Of a DNA stretch of 64,000 bases, positions 45,801 to 59,000 are shown one piece after another. Source of the DNA: Letharia columbiana (lineage: Eukaryota > Ascomycota > Lecanoromycetes > Lecanorales > Parmeliaceae); the NCBI RefSeq assembly GCF_014066305.1, contig NW_023501042.1:1106001-1170000 (forward strand), written 5' to 3'. The position numbers and the translations under genes were made by a program. Positions within the stretch are counted from its first letter, which is position 1, and each line of letters begins with the position of its first letter. The notes under the pieces are model-generated. The model did not search any database and was not told the DNA's origin. It worked only from the letters and a program-made list of their open reading frames with translations.

Positions 45801-46897
45801 TATAATAACTTAATAAAAGATTATCTCTCTTTATACTTAAGAGAGAGTTTAATTAAATTTTATTTTTTATATTATTATCGCGATTATCTTAATTATCTCT
45901 TTATTATATTTATAATATAATATTATCTATTAATTAACTCTTCTATTAAAAAAATTAATTAAGATCAAATATAAGATTATTTATAATTTTACTTCGCTCG
46001 CTTATTAAATCTAATTAAAGCTTCTTTATAAAATTATTTTATTTTTATAAATATAAAGAATAATTATTCCTTTCGATCGCTATATTAAAAAATAATTTCT
46101 CTTTATATATTAATATACTTAATACGCGAGATATAGATTATTTTCTTTTTAACGTTATATCGTTATCTTAGATTAGATTTTAATCTTTATTATAGAAATT
46201 ATATAATAAAATATTAAAGTTTAATCGCTTATTATTAGTTTTTAATATAGTGCAAAATATAAGAATAAGAATATATTATCTCTTATCTTTAGCGTATTCT
46301 ATTTAATATAAAGAAATTAATAATATTTTATAGATTATAGCGATTATATAACCAAAAAGATATAGATATATAATATTCTATTACGATATATAATAGCTTC
46401 GATATTATATAATTAAATATAATATACTTTAATTTATTTAAAATTATCTTATATTAAAGATGATATAAAAGTCTATATACTAAATTATTAATATAATATA
46501 TTAATATATTAATAATTTCGATATAACCCCTCTTACTCGCGACTCTTATTTTTTTTATTAAAAGTATATTTAATATATATTATCTAATTAGAATAATTAT
46601 CTTAAAATAAAAAATATTTATATTATAAAGATTAATAAAAAAGATTCTTCGCGATTATAATTATTATTATTTAATAAATATTAATATAATAAATACATTA
46701 AAAGTAGTTATAGTTATAATAGATAGTAGATAAATTATAAAATAATTAAAATAATTATTAAGTAAAGCTTAGGTTTATAATTTATTAAAATATAAGATAG
46801 AATACTTAGTTATATTAATTAAAGAGTTCTATAAAAGAAAAGAGTAACTAGATATAAATATACTTAAGATATATTATATAACTATATAGTAAGCTAT
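39818..46897 (-). mobile_element. Copia D, minus strand, RIP-degraded
   Basis: The reverse complement follows copia C: tail with RIPped polypurine region at about 39910, shared tail motif AAAAATCGATCGATTTGAGG at about 40385, RNase H at about 40900-41350, reverse transcriptase at about 41450-42050 (the YVDD region near 41705), integrase at about 42900-44000 and gag at about 44400-46000. The primer-binding site is at 46771-46782 and the 5' LTR at 46783-46897, cut by gypsy E. The 3' LTR is not recognisable; only about 90 bp remain between copia A and the tail. Heavily RIPped through gag and pol. Confidence 0.85.
40012..40290. repeat. Expanded tail minisatellite of copia D (about ten 24-bp units)
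   Basis: RIPped units near TAAATAATTAAAGTAAAGTT. They are the counterpart of the three TTTAGCTACCCGG-type units in the copia C tail (39445-39520), read on the other strand. The array expanded before it was mutated. The last units, next to AAAAGTCGAAATC, are least changed. Confidence 0.8.
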
Positions 46898-49800
46898 TGT
46901 AATTGCATAAGTATATGATTTTATCTACCTTCGTATCTATTAAGAAGATACCTTAATAAGAACCTTAGCTTAGTATTATAAGTAGTTACTTCTTAGTAGA
47001 AGAATAATTATCTTTACTATATACTACTCTTATATCTATATTTTTATATTACTCTCATAATATAATAGTAATATTATTATTCGATATTAATTAACTATTA
47101 AATAATCTAAAAGCTTCTTTATTATTATTTATTTATTTAATAATACTTTATTATTTAATTCTTTATAGTTATTCTACTATCTAAGTCTTTCGCTAATACT
47201 CTTTTATTTACTAATTAAAGCCTTTATTATTTTATTAATTTAATAAGTAATTTTAATTTAATAGAATATCTTCTTAATATTAAGCTATCGTTTATATTTA
47301 TATTAATTAAAGAATAATTATATTAATCTTTTAAATTAACGACTTTATTAAAATAGTATACTTATATCTTAATCTATTAAAGTCTTCGATAATATTTATA
47401 ATTTGATATCTTATTACTTATACCCTTAAATCTCTAGAGCTATTAAGACTTTTATCTATATTATAAAATAATAAAATAAAAATTAAATCTAATTCTTTAG
47501 AATTTAAGTTATTAATATTATAATTATTAGATTAAATTATTAATAAGCCTTTCTTTTATAAGATAATTAGAGATTTTAATAATTTTATTATATAGCTAAT
47601 AGAGCTACTAAAGCCTTCTTTAATTGATATTATTTTATTAAATTTATCTTTATTAAGCTCTCTCTTACTAATTATATAGAAATCTTTAGAAATCATTTAA
47701 ATAAAAAGCTTTATACTAATAAATTTATCTAATAGATATTCTTCTTTTATATTTAAGATAATATTATAATTTTAAACTCTTCTCTTAATTATTAATAGCT
47801 TTAATAAGATATTAATAATACTATTTAGAAAGTTATAATCTATGTATTATAGAATTTATAAATATTATCTAACTCTATAAATTCTATAAAATAATTAAGA
47901 CTATAAAATCTATCTAGAGAATTATCTATTTTATTAAATATTTCTAATTAATAAAATTTATTAAATCTTAGTTACTTCGATCTTTATCTTAATAAATATT
48001 ATAAAAAAAATAAGATTATTATAATTAATAAAGATATCTATTTTTATAGCGTTATTCTTTTTACTAAATAGCTATAAAATATAGTTATTATAAAAGACTT
48101 CTTTATAATTAAAGCTAATTTTAATATAATATTAAGAGATATAGCGTTATTATAATATATTATTAAATTATTAAATCTTAAAAAGCTTAATCTATAAATA
48201 GATAATAATATTAAAAAATAATATAAGATATTATTAAGATAATTTAAGGAATCGATTAAGATAATACTCGCTTATTTTATTATCGAGAAATATACTCTAA
48301 TAAATATATATAATAGAAGAAAGCCTTTAGACTATATATAAGTAGTTATCTATTATACTAAATCTATAAATATAGATAATATTAAAAATTAATTAATATT
48401 TATCTATTAAGATATTATAGTAGACTTATATATTTTTATAAACTTATTATCTACTATAATATTAATTTCTTTATTTATTTAAGTATTTAAATTAAAGAAA
48501 AATATATAATTTAAGATATTTAGATTATTTTATTAAAGGCTTTAATAAAGTTAATTACTATAGTAATTACGCAATAATTAAATCTTTTAATAAGATTTTT
48601 AATAAGATTAATTAAATATTAATCGTTAAGATTAATAAAACTATAAAAATTAATTACTTAATTTTTTTTAGTTTTAATTTTATTCGCGATAATCTTCTAG
48701 CTACTAGAATAGATCTTATAATAGAGAATAATACGCTTATAATAATTGATAGTATAATTATTAATTAAATTAGTAATACGCTCCTTCGTAAAGTAATTAT
48801 TTACTTATTATATCGCTACGTCTTTAAATTACCGATTCTCTAAGTATATTAAATTTAATATTCTCGAATTAATTTAAGTAATTAAACTCTTTTTAAGATA
48901 AAAGATTTTTAAAATAAAATAATTATAGTTATTAAAGTAATAGAGATAAGTAGTTATAATAGCTATAAGATATCTATTATAGCTAGATCGCTACTTATTA
49001 AATTAATTATAATAATTAAATAATTTATAATTAAGCTAACTATATTAATAAATATTAATTTAATATTTTTTAAGAATATAATAAAGTATAAGAAGCTTAT
49101 TAAGATAAATTATCTAAGAAAAGCTTCGCTAATAATTATAAAGAATAGTTATATAAAGAAATCTATATTAACTTCATTAATATTTATATAATCTATCAAA
49201 ATTATAATATATTATATATATTAAAAATAAAACTTTATAAATATTTATAAGAGAATTATTTATAAGAGCCTTCTATAGCTAAGTAGAAGCCTTTTATTTA
49301 TTAATTAAAAATCTTTTATTATTAAGACTTTTATTCTATTAAAATTATTAATTTTAACTTTACTAAAAAGTTTAATTTAAATATAAGACTTACTTTTTAA
49401 GAGTAAAATTATATTTATATCTTTATACGTTTATAGTCTAATATAATTAATAAAAAGATTTATATTAATATTAATTATAGAGTTATTCTAATAAATAAAC
49501 TATAACTATTAATATTACTATTTTTTATAAAAATTTAAAAAATAGTTTTATCTTTTTATATTAAGGGCTTAGATTTAGCTATATATAATACTAATAAATA
49601 TATTTTTATCTTAATATATATTTCTATTAATAAGATAGATAATAGTAAGATTCTCTATTATATTTAAAGAAAGATTTATTTTATTAATAATCTAAAAGCT
49701 TATATACTATTAGAGAATAATATTATAAATCTTAAAAAGATTATATTTAATATTATTTAAGATAAAGTATATATTAATAGCTATATTATTACTATTAATA

Positions 49801-52800
49801 TTATTAATTAATAACATAATTTATATTAGAAATATATTATTTATATCTATAAAGCTTTAGTTATAACGCTTTATATTAATATTATAATATCTATTAACTC
49901 TTTTAAAAAATTATCTAAAAGAAATTATATTTTCGAGCTAATAATATAGCGAAACTTAATTTTATATATTTATCTTATAGACTTATATATCGTTAAAATT
50001 TTAATTAAAAATAAAATTAATTAAATTATTTAAATCTCTAAAAAACTCTATCTAGATATACTATATGAAGTTAATTATAAAAATATCTTCTTTATAAAAT
50101 TTTCGTCGAAGTCTTTTATAGATAAATCTATTATAAGTAATTAAATTAAGAAAATAGTTATTTTTATTATAATATTATTAATAAATATAATTAATAATCT
50201 TTTATAGCTCGTTTATAACGCTATAATATCTTAATTAAATCTTACTAAAAAGATTAAATTATTAAATAATATTATAATTTATAATAATAAGTATAATACT
50301 TAGATTTTAATAGATTTAGTCGATAAATTTTTTATCTTATAAAGAGATAAAGGCTTTATTAAAGTATTAGTATATATAACAGAATAAGATAGGGCTGAGC
50401 TTGAAAACCTTGAATTTGTATGTGCAGCCAATCATAAATTCAGGGTCACTACGCTCTTTGGTTAGACCGGCTGAGTCATCGCGGGTAAATAAATTAGCGT
50501 CCGCAACCATCAAAATCTCGCCCTCCCGCGTCTCCCTCATCAAAAATAGGTGTACGTTATTCACGAATAGAATAACTTTTGTATTTTCTATTGAAATTTT
50601 GAGATTTTTTTTTAAATTATAGGGCGTCGTTTGCGCTTTCCAAATTTTTAAGAATATTGAAATTAGGTCCTATAGTTATTAATAAGCAAGGAGTCTAAAT
50701 ATCGCTCACCAAAGTTCGCTCGACAGCCGGACAGCCCGCTCACCAAAGTTCGCTCACCTATTTACTCGATAGCCCTAATCAAAAAAATAATTATGAATTT
50801 AATTCATAGGCCTTTACTCGTTTAAATATAATTAGATAAAGATTATATTACGCGATAACTAATAAAATAGATTATTAAAATTAAATTATATTAAGATTTA
50901 TTCTCTAGATATTAATAATAAAATAATTATTAATAATATATTTAATAATTTATAATAATAAGATAGACTTAAATATACTATTAAGCTTATTTTATTTAGC
51001 TATTTTATTTTTATAATTTAAAAAATATTATTAAATAATAAGTGAAAGAAAAGAGTTATAATAAATATTAGAGGCCTTAATAATCTTATTATTTTAGATA
51101 TATATTTTATATTATTATAATTAGATATTATAGTAACACTATTAAAATATATTTATTTATCTATACTCGATATAATATTTTTTTTTTATTAATATTTGTT
51201 TATTTACTATAATAATCGTTATATATCTTTATTTTATTTATTATAATTTCTTATTATAAATTAAGTAAAGACTTTTAATATATTAATTATAAGATATATA
51301 AATTTTATAATTTATATATAGCGATAAATTAATAAAATTCTATAATCTATTAAAGACTTTATTTAAATATATATTAATAATATTATACTAGACTTTAAGA
51401 CCTTAAAAGAGTATATTATATATTTATAAAAGTTATTTTAAATCTTAATTAAGTATAATATTACTATTATATTTATAAAAATCTTTTTAAAATACTTTAA
51501 TATTAATTTATTAAATTATTAAGTTAATTTTTTCGATATAGTAATAACTAAGAATAAGTTAAAAGTTATTAATAAGATCGCTTATTCTAATATACTTAGC
51601 AATCTTAAGTATTATCTTAAATTAATAGACTATCTAAGAAGTTTAATTTATTATTATATATAACTTATTAATCCTCTATAAATATTAAAGATTTATTTAT
51701 TTAAAGAGATATTTATTAAAAGTAATTTATATTATATTTACTTCTTTAAACTTTATCTATTAAAAACTACTTTATAGAAGAATTAAAGCTTTTAAAGTCT
51801 ATAGAAAATTTTAAATAGACTTTTATTATTTATATACTTTAATTTAAATAAATATTTATAAATAGATTTTAATATCTTTAGAAAATAAGATTTTAATATA
51901 TAAATATTTTATATTAAAAAAGAATATATTATTATAGCTAATATTAAGTAGCTACCTAGAATTATTATAAAATTAATTATATATTTATTAAAAATATTAA
52001 CTTTTATTAAAAAGAATTATTAATTTATAAAATTCGAGATAGTAGAATTTATATAGACTATTAAGAAGGTTTAATATCTTATAAAATTATTTAAGTAATC
52101 TATTATTATTTAAACTAATTATTTAGCTATTTTCGATATTATAAAGTAATCTTCTATTATTTTTATAATATTTATAATAAAATTAAATATATAACTAATA
52201 TATACTTCTTAATTTTTTTATTAATTTTATTTTAATATAAGATATAAGTTTAATGAGAAATATATTATATTAGACGCTTTTTTACGCCTTATAAATATCG
52301 ATAAATTAACGCTATTTAAAGATTATTTAAAACTTAATATTTTATATATCTATATTATATAAGTAATAGATTATAATAATATCTATAATTACTCTATTAT
52401 TATAGTAGAGATAAATAAAGTTTTTTATAATAGACTTCTTATTAGATATAGTATAAATTTATATTAGATAAAAATTATTAATATTATAAATATTAATATA
52501 AGATTAATAATTAAAGGCGAAGGCGTTAAGCTTTCTTTTATTTATAATATTATAAACTCTAATCTTATTTTTTATAAAAATAAATTTATTAATTTAGAAT
52601 AATTATATATACCTTAATCGCTAATTAAAAATATTCTTAAAATTATCTATAGAAATAATTATTTAAATTTTAAAAAATCTTTTAATATAATCTCTAAATT
52701 ATAATATATATAGAAATTATCTAAGTACCTTTATAGCTATATTAAATACTATTCTAAGTATTTAATATTATAAACTCGTTATTATAAATCTTATAATTAT

Positions 52801-53380
52801 CTATAATTTATAGAGAATTTTATTTTATCTTTTTATATCTTAACGCTTAATTTTATTCTTATTATATTATTATTTAATAAGAAATTTAATTATATAATAA
52901 TCGTTATAGATAAATTTATAAAGCGAATTATTTATATCTCTAATAAATCTATTTAAGATATTAAAGAGTAGATTATTATCTTACTTTACTAAATTGTCTT
53001 AATATAAATAATTAGAGAATATTAAAGATCTTATTATTTAATAGAGATCTTAAATTTTTATTAAAGCTATAAAAAGTTATATTTAATAGATTAAGAGTTA
53101 AGTTATTATATTTTATAATTTATTATTTTTAAATAAATAGTAGTAATAAATGAATTAATTAGATAATTAAAATCGCTTTATATTTTTATTTATATACTCT
53201 AAAGAAGTCTTTAATATAGTCTATTATTCTTTTATATATATAAATATTTTTTAATAATATATAGTCGACTATTATAACTAAGTTATTAAATAAACTCTTC
53301 TATAAATTTCCTCTTAATAAGACTCTTAATTTTATTATATTATTTAAATTATTATAATAAATATTTTTTTTTTTACTATC
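46898..53380 (+). mobile_element. Gypsy E (Ty3/gypsy), 5' LTR to integrase, RIP-degraded
   Basis: TGTAATTGCATAAG at 46898 looks like an LTR start (LTR about 170 bp, end not fixed). Gag lies at about 47400-49000. Reverse transcriptase is split by an R610 at 50369-50822. RNase H is at about 51250-52150: 'LRAI..LEFP.TLK.LEHYLGLT' seen with RIP, and 'YPTELEVAGLVWTIRK'. Integrase is at about 52780-53300: 'IPFHTITIDFIL', 'VTDKFSKRI', 'ISDRD.KFLS', 'YHPQTDGSSER.NQT'. The order RT-RNase H-integrase is that of Ty3/gypsy. No 3' LTR is present, so it is truncated near 53380. It cuts copia D. Confidence 0.85.
50369..50822 (-). repeat. R610 repeat, copy 5 (minus strand, internally shortened)
   Basis: The reverse complement has both family ends (ACGAGTAAAGGCCTATGAATT and TTATATATACTA) but only about 454 bp, because most of the first subrepeat is missing. 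The 3' conserved block is almost unmutated. Two overlapping short open frames here (50367-50564 minus, 50401-50622 plus) are by-products of the repeat. Confidence 0.85.
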
Positions 53381-53408
53381 TAGGCCTCTCGCGTAGATCT
53401 AAACCTAT

Positions 53409-53492
53409 TAATTAACGGTTATATAACGATTTAATAACTATTTAAGATATATAATCGTTAGCCAACGATTAATTAGCGGTTAATTAACGATT
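53409..53492. repeat. Cluster of AACGRTTA motifs
   Basis: Six or so copies of AACGGTTA or AACGATTA, in both orientations, within about 85 bp (for example AATTAACGGTTA, GCCAACGATTAA, TTAGCGGTTAATTAACG). It resembles sub-terminal repeats of DNA transposons. Confidence 0.5.
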
Positions 53493-53805
53493 AAAAAATA
53501 AGTATAAAGTTTTATAATTTCTTAATTATAATCTATTAGTTATTTAATAATTAATTATTAGATTTAATATTAAAGTTAATAAAGTACTTTTTAAAGTTAT
53601 TTATAACTATAAATAGTATAATATAGTATCTATAGATAATATAGTCTATCGAAGCCTTTAATATATATAATTATACTCTATATAGACTAAAGCTATAGTA
53701 CTCTCTATATATAATATCTTACTATATTCTTCTATAAAGTCTTAAATTAATATTAAAATATATAATATTACGTTAGGAAATAAATATATATTAATTAAAG
53801 TTATA

Positions 53806-53895
53806 GATAAAGTAATAGATAGTAAAGTTATAGATAGTAAAGTTATAGATAGTAAAGTTATAGATAGTAAAGTTATAGATAATAAAGTTATATAT
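53806..53895 (-). repeat. 15-bp minisatellite, about six units
   Basis: Four perfect units of AGTAAAGTTATAGAT fill 53821-53880, with one shorter unit before and one diverged unit after. On the minus strand it stays in one frame (a pentapeptide such as 'SITLL') and follows a fairly open minus-strand stretch at 53900-54600. Confidence 0.85.
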
Positions 53896-54989
53896 AGATT
53901 ACTAAAGCCTTTAATATATTATTATTAATCGCTATTATTATCTTCTCTATTATTAGAGATTATTTTATTATTCTTTTTATCGTTATCGATATCTAATATC
54001 TAATTCTCATCTATATTAATATTAGATTCTTTTATAATTATATTTAAGTTCTAATTAATATCGATCTTTAAGCGTTTCTTATATTATACGCTATAAGATA
54101 TTATATACTTAAAATAGAAATTAAGCGATTAATATTCGAATTTACTCTTTTAATAAAGAGCGTTAAATAGGTCTAGAAGATATTTATATATATACTTTAT
54201 TAGTAATAAATTAATTAAATTCTTAAGATATAGCTTCGTTAAGTAAGAATATATAATAAGCTATAGAAAGATATCTAGATAGTAGAATAATTAGTTATTA
54301 TATTTATAATAGACTTTAATAGACCTATAAATAGATATAATAGAGAATTTATATTTAAGAAATCTTAGTCTATCTTCGATAATTACCTCGAAATCTACTA
54401 CTTTAATTTTAAATCTAAATATACTCTTTAGCTATTTAAAATTATACTTCTTATAAATCTTCATTTTAATATTTATAAATATCGATAATTTCGAGCGTAG
54501 CGCTTAACGCTTTAGATCTATAGTACTTTTAATTTATCGCTATATTCACTATAGCGCTTACTTAAGAATCTTATCTTTTTATATCTTATATAAACGTTAA
54601 ATATAATATTTAGCCTCTCTATATATTTAATAATTACTTTTTATATCTAGAGAAGATAGCTTAAATAAGTTTATCTATATAAGTATTTAATAGAAAGATA
54701 AGAAAATAGCGTTTAGTTAATAGATTTAACTAAGAGAAAACCTTTATTTTAGACTTTAATAAGTATATAAAGTCTTTAATTCTTCTTTTTATAGTACTAA
54801 ACTAATTTATAATAATATTATATTTATTTATCTAACTCTACAAATTACTTTTAGATATTAACGTTATTATTAAATTACTTTAACTTCTCTTCTTCTTATT
54901 AAGAGTCTTATTATCCTCTATACTTATAACGTATTATATATTTTCTATTAAAATCTTTAAAGTTATATTTATAGATTTAATAATAGAAG

Positions 54990-55228
54990 GCTTAATAGTA
55001 GCCGTAGTAGGCTTTATATATAAGAGTTTAAAAGCCTTCGATATAGGCTACGTAGTAGCTATAGTAGACTTTAGATATAGAGATCTTTAAAGTCTTCGAT
55101 ATAGGCTATATAATAGCTATAGAAGGCTTTAGATATAAGATCTTTAAAGTCTTCGATATAGGCTATATAGTAGCTATAAGAAGACTTTATATATAAATAT
55201 TTAAAAGTCTATAATATAGCCTAGATGC
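54990..55228 (-). repeat. 57-58-bp tandem repeat, about four units
   Basis: Units contain ATCTTTAAAGTCTTCGATA then TAGGCTATATAATAGCTATAG. On the minus strand they read as a ~19-residue repeat ('YIEDFKDLISKAFYSYYIA'). The third base shift between two units shows at least one indel. Confidence 0.8.
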
Positions 55229-57677
55229 TAAATTTTTTAATCTAAAAAAATTATTAGTTTAAAGCTATAAAAGTATTAGATAATATATTACTTTAGTAGA
55301 GTTACTATATAAAAATATATCGTTAATCTCTTCTATATTCGACTCGTTAAGAGATTATTTATATTAATATCTATTATATTAAAATATAATTCTTACTAGC
55401 TTATCTCTAGACTCGCTATTTTAAATAAGAGATCTCTCAAATATAATATTATATATTCTAAATCTAGGCTTAAGACTATTAAGAGTTTAATATCTATAAT
55501 CTACGCTAAATAATTAATTTATCTATTATTATAAAAGTAATTAATAAAATATTTCTATAGCTATAATAATTAAAGAAGAGAGAAACTTAGATAAATTATA
55601 TATCTTATTATAAAAGAAGTTATTTAAAGTATCTTTAGACTAAATTAAATATTCGCGATAGACTTTAATACTAAAACTTATCTAATCTCTTTATCTCTCT
55701 TATAGAATAAATATATTTTTATATTCTTTTTAATTCTCGTAGTTTTAATTATAACTTAAGAAAAACAAGTAAGACTAATAAATAATAATATATTTAAAGA
55801 TATAAGTCTTATTATAGAAGATTACTATAGAGTAATCTATCGATTAAATTAAATATTATTATAAAATTATAAAAGTATAATTATAAGCCTCTCTCTATAT
55901 ATATAAAATAAGAGTTATTACTTATTTACGCGTTACTTAATTTCTATATCTATCTTAATTATAAATTTACTCTTTATAAAAAAGATATAAAATAAATTTT
56001 ATTAGTTCTTAAAATCTTAATTTACGAGTTCTTAATTATCTTACTTTAATATTATTATTATAACTTCGCTCTATATAAGACTATAATCTAATTTAATCGA
56101 AGTCTTATATAGATAGATAAATACTCTATAAATTAACTCTATCTATTCTATTATTCTATATCTAAAGCCTTCTATAATTATAATAATATTCTTATTAATT
56201 AAAGTTTATAAGAAAGAGCTAGCTTTTTATAAGTATAAAGATCTTTATATAGAACTAGAATTCGTAAATATAAATAAAATAAAACGCTTTGTTAAAAGTA
56301 ATCGATTTAGATTATACTTCGAAATCTACGCTTATATCTAAATACTATTATAATAAAAAGCTATAAAATATATAGATATATCTTATAAATAAGGGTTATA
56401 ATTTATTATAGTTAAGAAGTATATACTTATTAGAGAAGCGATTAAAGTCTAATAAGTTTTTAACTTTATACTCTAATAAATCTAATTAAAATTAAATAGA
56501 CTATTATATCTATATAATATACAATATTTATTATATTAATATTAAGAGTACTTCGAAATTATTCTTTAATAAAGAACTTTTATCGACATAAATTAATCTA
56601 AGAGTTTAATTACTTATTAAATATAAGAAGTATAATTAAACTCTCTCTAGACGCCTCTTATTAGAAGATATATAAGACTCTTTTATAGAGAGTAAGTTAG
56701 AGCGTTTAATAAGTATTTAGCTACTATAGCCTTTAGCGAGTACTTTTATATATAGACTTTAATAATATATAATAGCCTTTAACTTCGAATCTATTAGATT
56801 ATTTAATAGATACTTATTCTGATAGATATCTTTAGAAAGTACTCTTTTATAGATATACTAATCTCGAGTAAAGTAGTATATTATTATAGCCTTCTATAAC
56901 CCCTCCTTGACTTACTTCTTTATTATCTTTATCTTCTAAAAATAAATAACTTACCTAAATTAGACTTATTATTAACTTTTTATTAAATATTATTTATAAT
57001 TAAGAGATAATATAATTTAATAAATAAATAAAAGTTATATAGTTAAATAATTAGAAGCTTAAATTTAATTATAATATTAATAAGAAGAATAAAGATAGTA
57101 TTAAGATTAAGATTTTAATAAATATTTAAATAATAGCGATTAAGAATAAAGCTAGAAAGTTTAATATTAAGAAGTAGTTTTAAAAAGTATAGCTTATCGA
57201 TAAGTTAATTTAAAAGAATAATAATATAAGAGCTTTTAAGAAAAGTCTTAAACTAGCTAAATAAATTATTACTTATATTATAGATTATAATTAAAAGATC
57301 TAATTTAATAAAGTTACGCGTAATTAGAAAATAGATATTATTTAATATTAGTTATAAAATAATATAATAGCGATAAAATTTAACGCGTAGTAGTTATACT
57401 TTAATAATAAAGACTATTAGCGAGAAGATCTCGAGAACTTATATTATTTATTTTATATATCTTAATATAATAATAAGACTATCTTTTATATATCTAATAT
57501 AAATCTATTTTAATAGCTTAAGTTTTAATAGTTAATAGCGATAAAGATAATTATTAAATTTTATTTATAGTCTTACTTATAGGCCTACTTTCTAGTAGAC
57601 TATATCGATCTAGAGAAAATATAGATTATTATTAGCTATCTCTTATAAATAAGCCCTTTTCTATTAATATATATATT

Positions 57678-57765
57678 CTATTATAGACTTTTTATTATAG
57701 ACTTTCTATTATAGGCTTTCTGTTATAGACTTTTTGTTATAGACTTTTATAGATAGATAGCTTTC
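57678..57765. repeat. 14-bp minisatellite, about five units
   Basis: Units of ATTATAGACTTTCT with single changes. A shorter run of the same unit recurs at about 59040-59070. Confidence 0.75.
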
Positions 57766-59000
57766 GCTATAGACTTTCGCTAACTATTAATCTAGCTTTA
57801 GAAATTTTATAAGAATATTTCTATTAAGAATCGATCTCTTATAAAATTAATTCTTATTTTAATATCTAAAGCTCTTATATCGTAGTAAATTAAAGCTATT
57901 AATCTTATTACTCTTAAATGTCTTCGAAGTATATAAGTATTATAAAGATATTCGATATTTGAAGTCTATCATAAATAAGCGTATAATTATAAAAACTCTT
58001 TATTATATATATAAGCTATTCGATAAAAAGAAGTAGTATTTTAAAGCTATAATTATAAGTAATTATATAATATTCGCGATTCGCTATAGTTTTATAGCTA
58101 TTTAAAAATATTAAATTAATAAATTAATTATATCGAAGATAAAGACTAATAAAATTCGCTTTAAAGTAAACGCTCTTTAAAAAGAAAGCTTAGAAAATTA
58201 CTTTAACTTAATAATTAATGACGAATATTATCTATTAAAATCTCTCTCTATTAATATCTTTAATTCGATATTATAATTAAATACTTTACGCTATATTATA
58301 ATTAGCGTTATTTTTATTCTTAATAATATTAATAACTAATTAGACTATATACTCTTTATTAAATTATTTAACGCTAATAAGTAATAATTAAAAAGATTAC
58401 TTATAAAAATACGCTTTAGAAATAATAAAGATTTATTTTTTATTTCTAATAAGTATATAGTAGCTAAGCTATAGCTTATTATTCGCGCTATAAAAAATTA
58501 AATTCTTATTTATCAAATAGATTCTATCTAATAAAGATTTTTGAATAATTAAGATATAGAAAAAGCTAGTAATTCGCTATATTTTATAGAGTCGAATTTC
58601 TTTTAAAATAGATTATAAGATCGCTAATTCTCTATCGCGTATTAAAGCTACTATTATTAATTATTTATTTAATAAAAAAGAGCGAGAATAATATATTAAA
58701 TTCGAGAAGAAACTTATTAGCTAGCTTCTTATCTTTAAAGAAAAAATAAAATTAATAAAGTAATCGCTAGCGATATAGCGTAAGTTATTATTATTAATAA
58801 TATAAATTAATCTTCTCTAATCTAGATAAGATCTAGAATCTAAAATTAATTAATATAAAGAGAACTTTTAATAAAAAGCGTTTCTTTCTTAAGTAATTTA
58901 TAACTTATATAAAATCGAGTATAAAGAACTTAAAGTCTATTACTCTAGAAATTACTTAAGAGTATATTAAAGCTATATACTCTACTTCGCAATATTTATA

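Larger units (their letters stand above)
53381..54000. other. Left end of unresolved RIPped block
   Basis: A T-tract (53362-53372) and a little-mutated stretch (CTATCTAGGCCTCTCGCGTAGATCT) follow gypsy E. The AACGRTTA cluster and the 15-bp minisatellite come next. The T-tract could be the tail of a minus-strand non-LTR element, but I see no supporting domain. Confidence 0.35.
54001..59000 (-). pseudogene. Unresolved RIPped relic, possibly minus-strand coding
   Basis: At 53900-54500 the minus strand has a long stretch with few stops ('VDFEVIIEDRLRFLKYKF', later 'LLIKYIYKYLLD'). I cannot match it to a family. Two repeats in it (15 bp and 57-58 bp) are nearly in frame with this strand. The remainder, 55250-59000, has no readable frame that I can assign. 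It is probably a large transposon, because RIP needs duplicated DNA. Confidence 0.3.

Noticed and set aside
50367..50622. Overlapping short open frames on both strands
   Set aside because: They arise from the conserved 3' part of R610; other copies do not keep the frame.
53800..53900. CRISPR-like regular repeats
   Set aside because: The 15-bp units are directly joined with no spacers; it is a minisatellite in a eukaryotic genome.
54001..54600. Tyrosine recombinase (DUF3435, Starship captain) on the minus strand
   Set aside because: I considered it because of the long minus-strand frame near an element edge, but none of the expected conserved blocks could be read.
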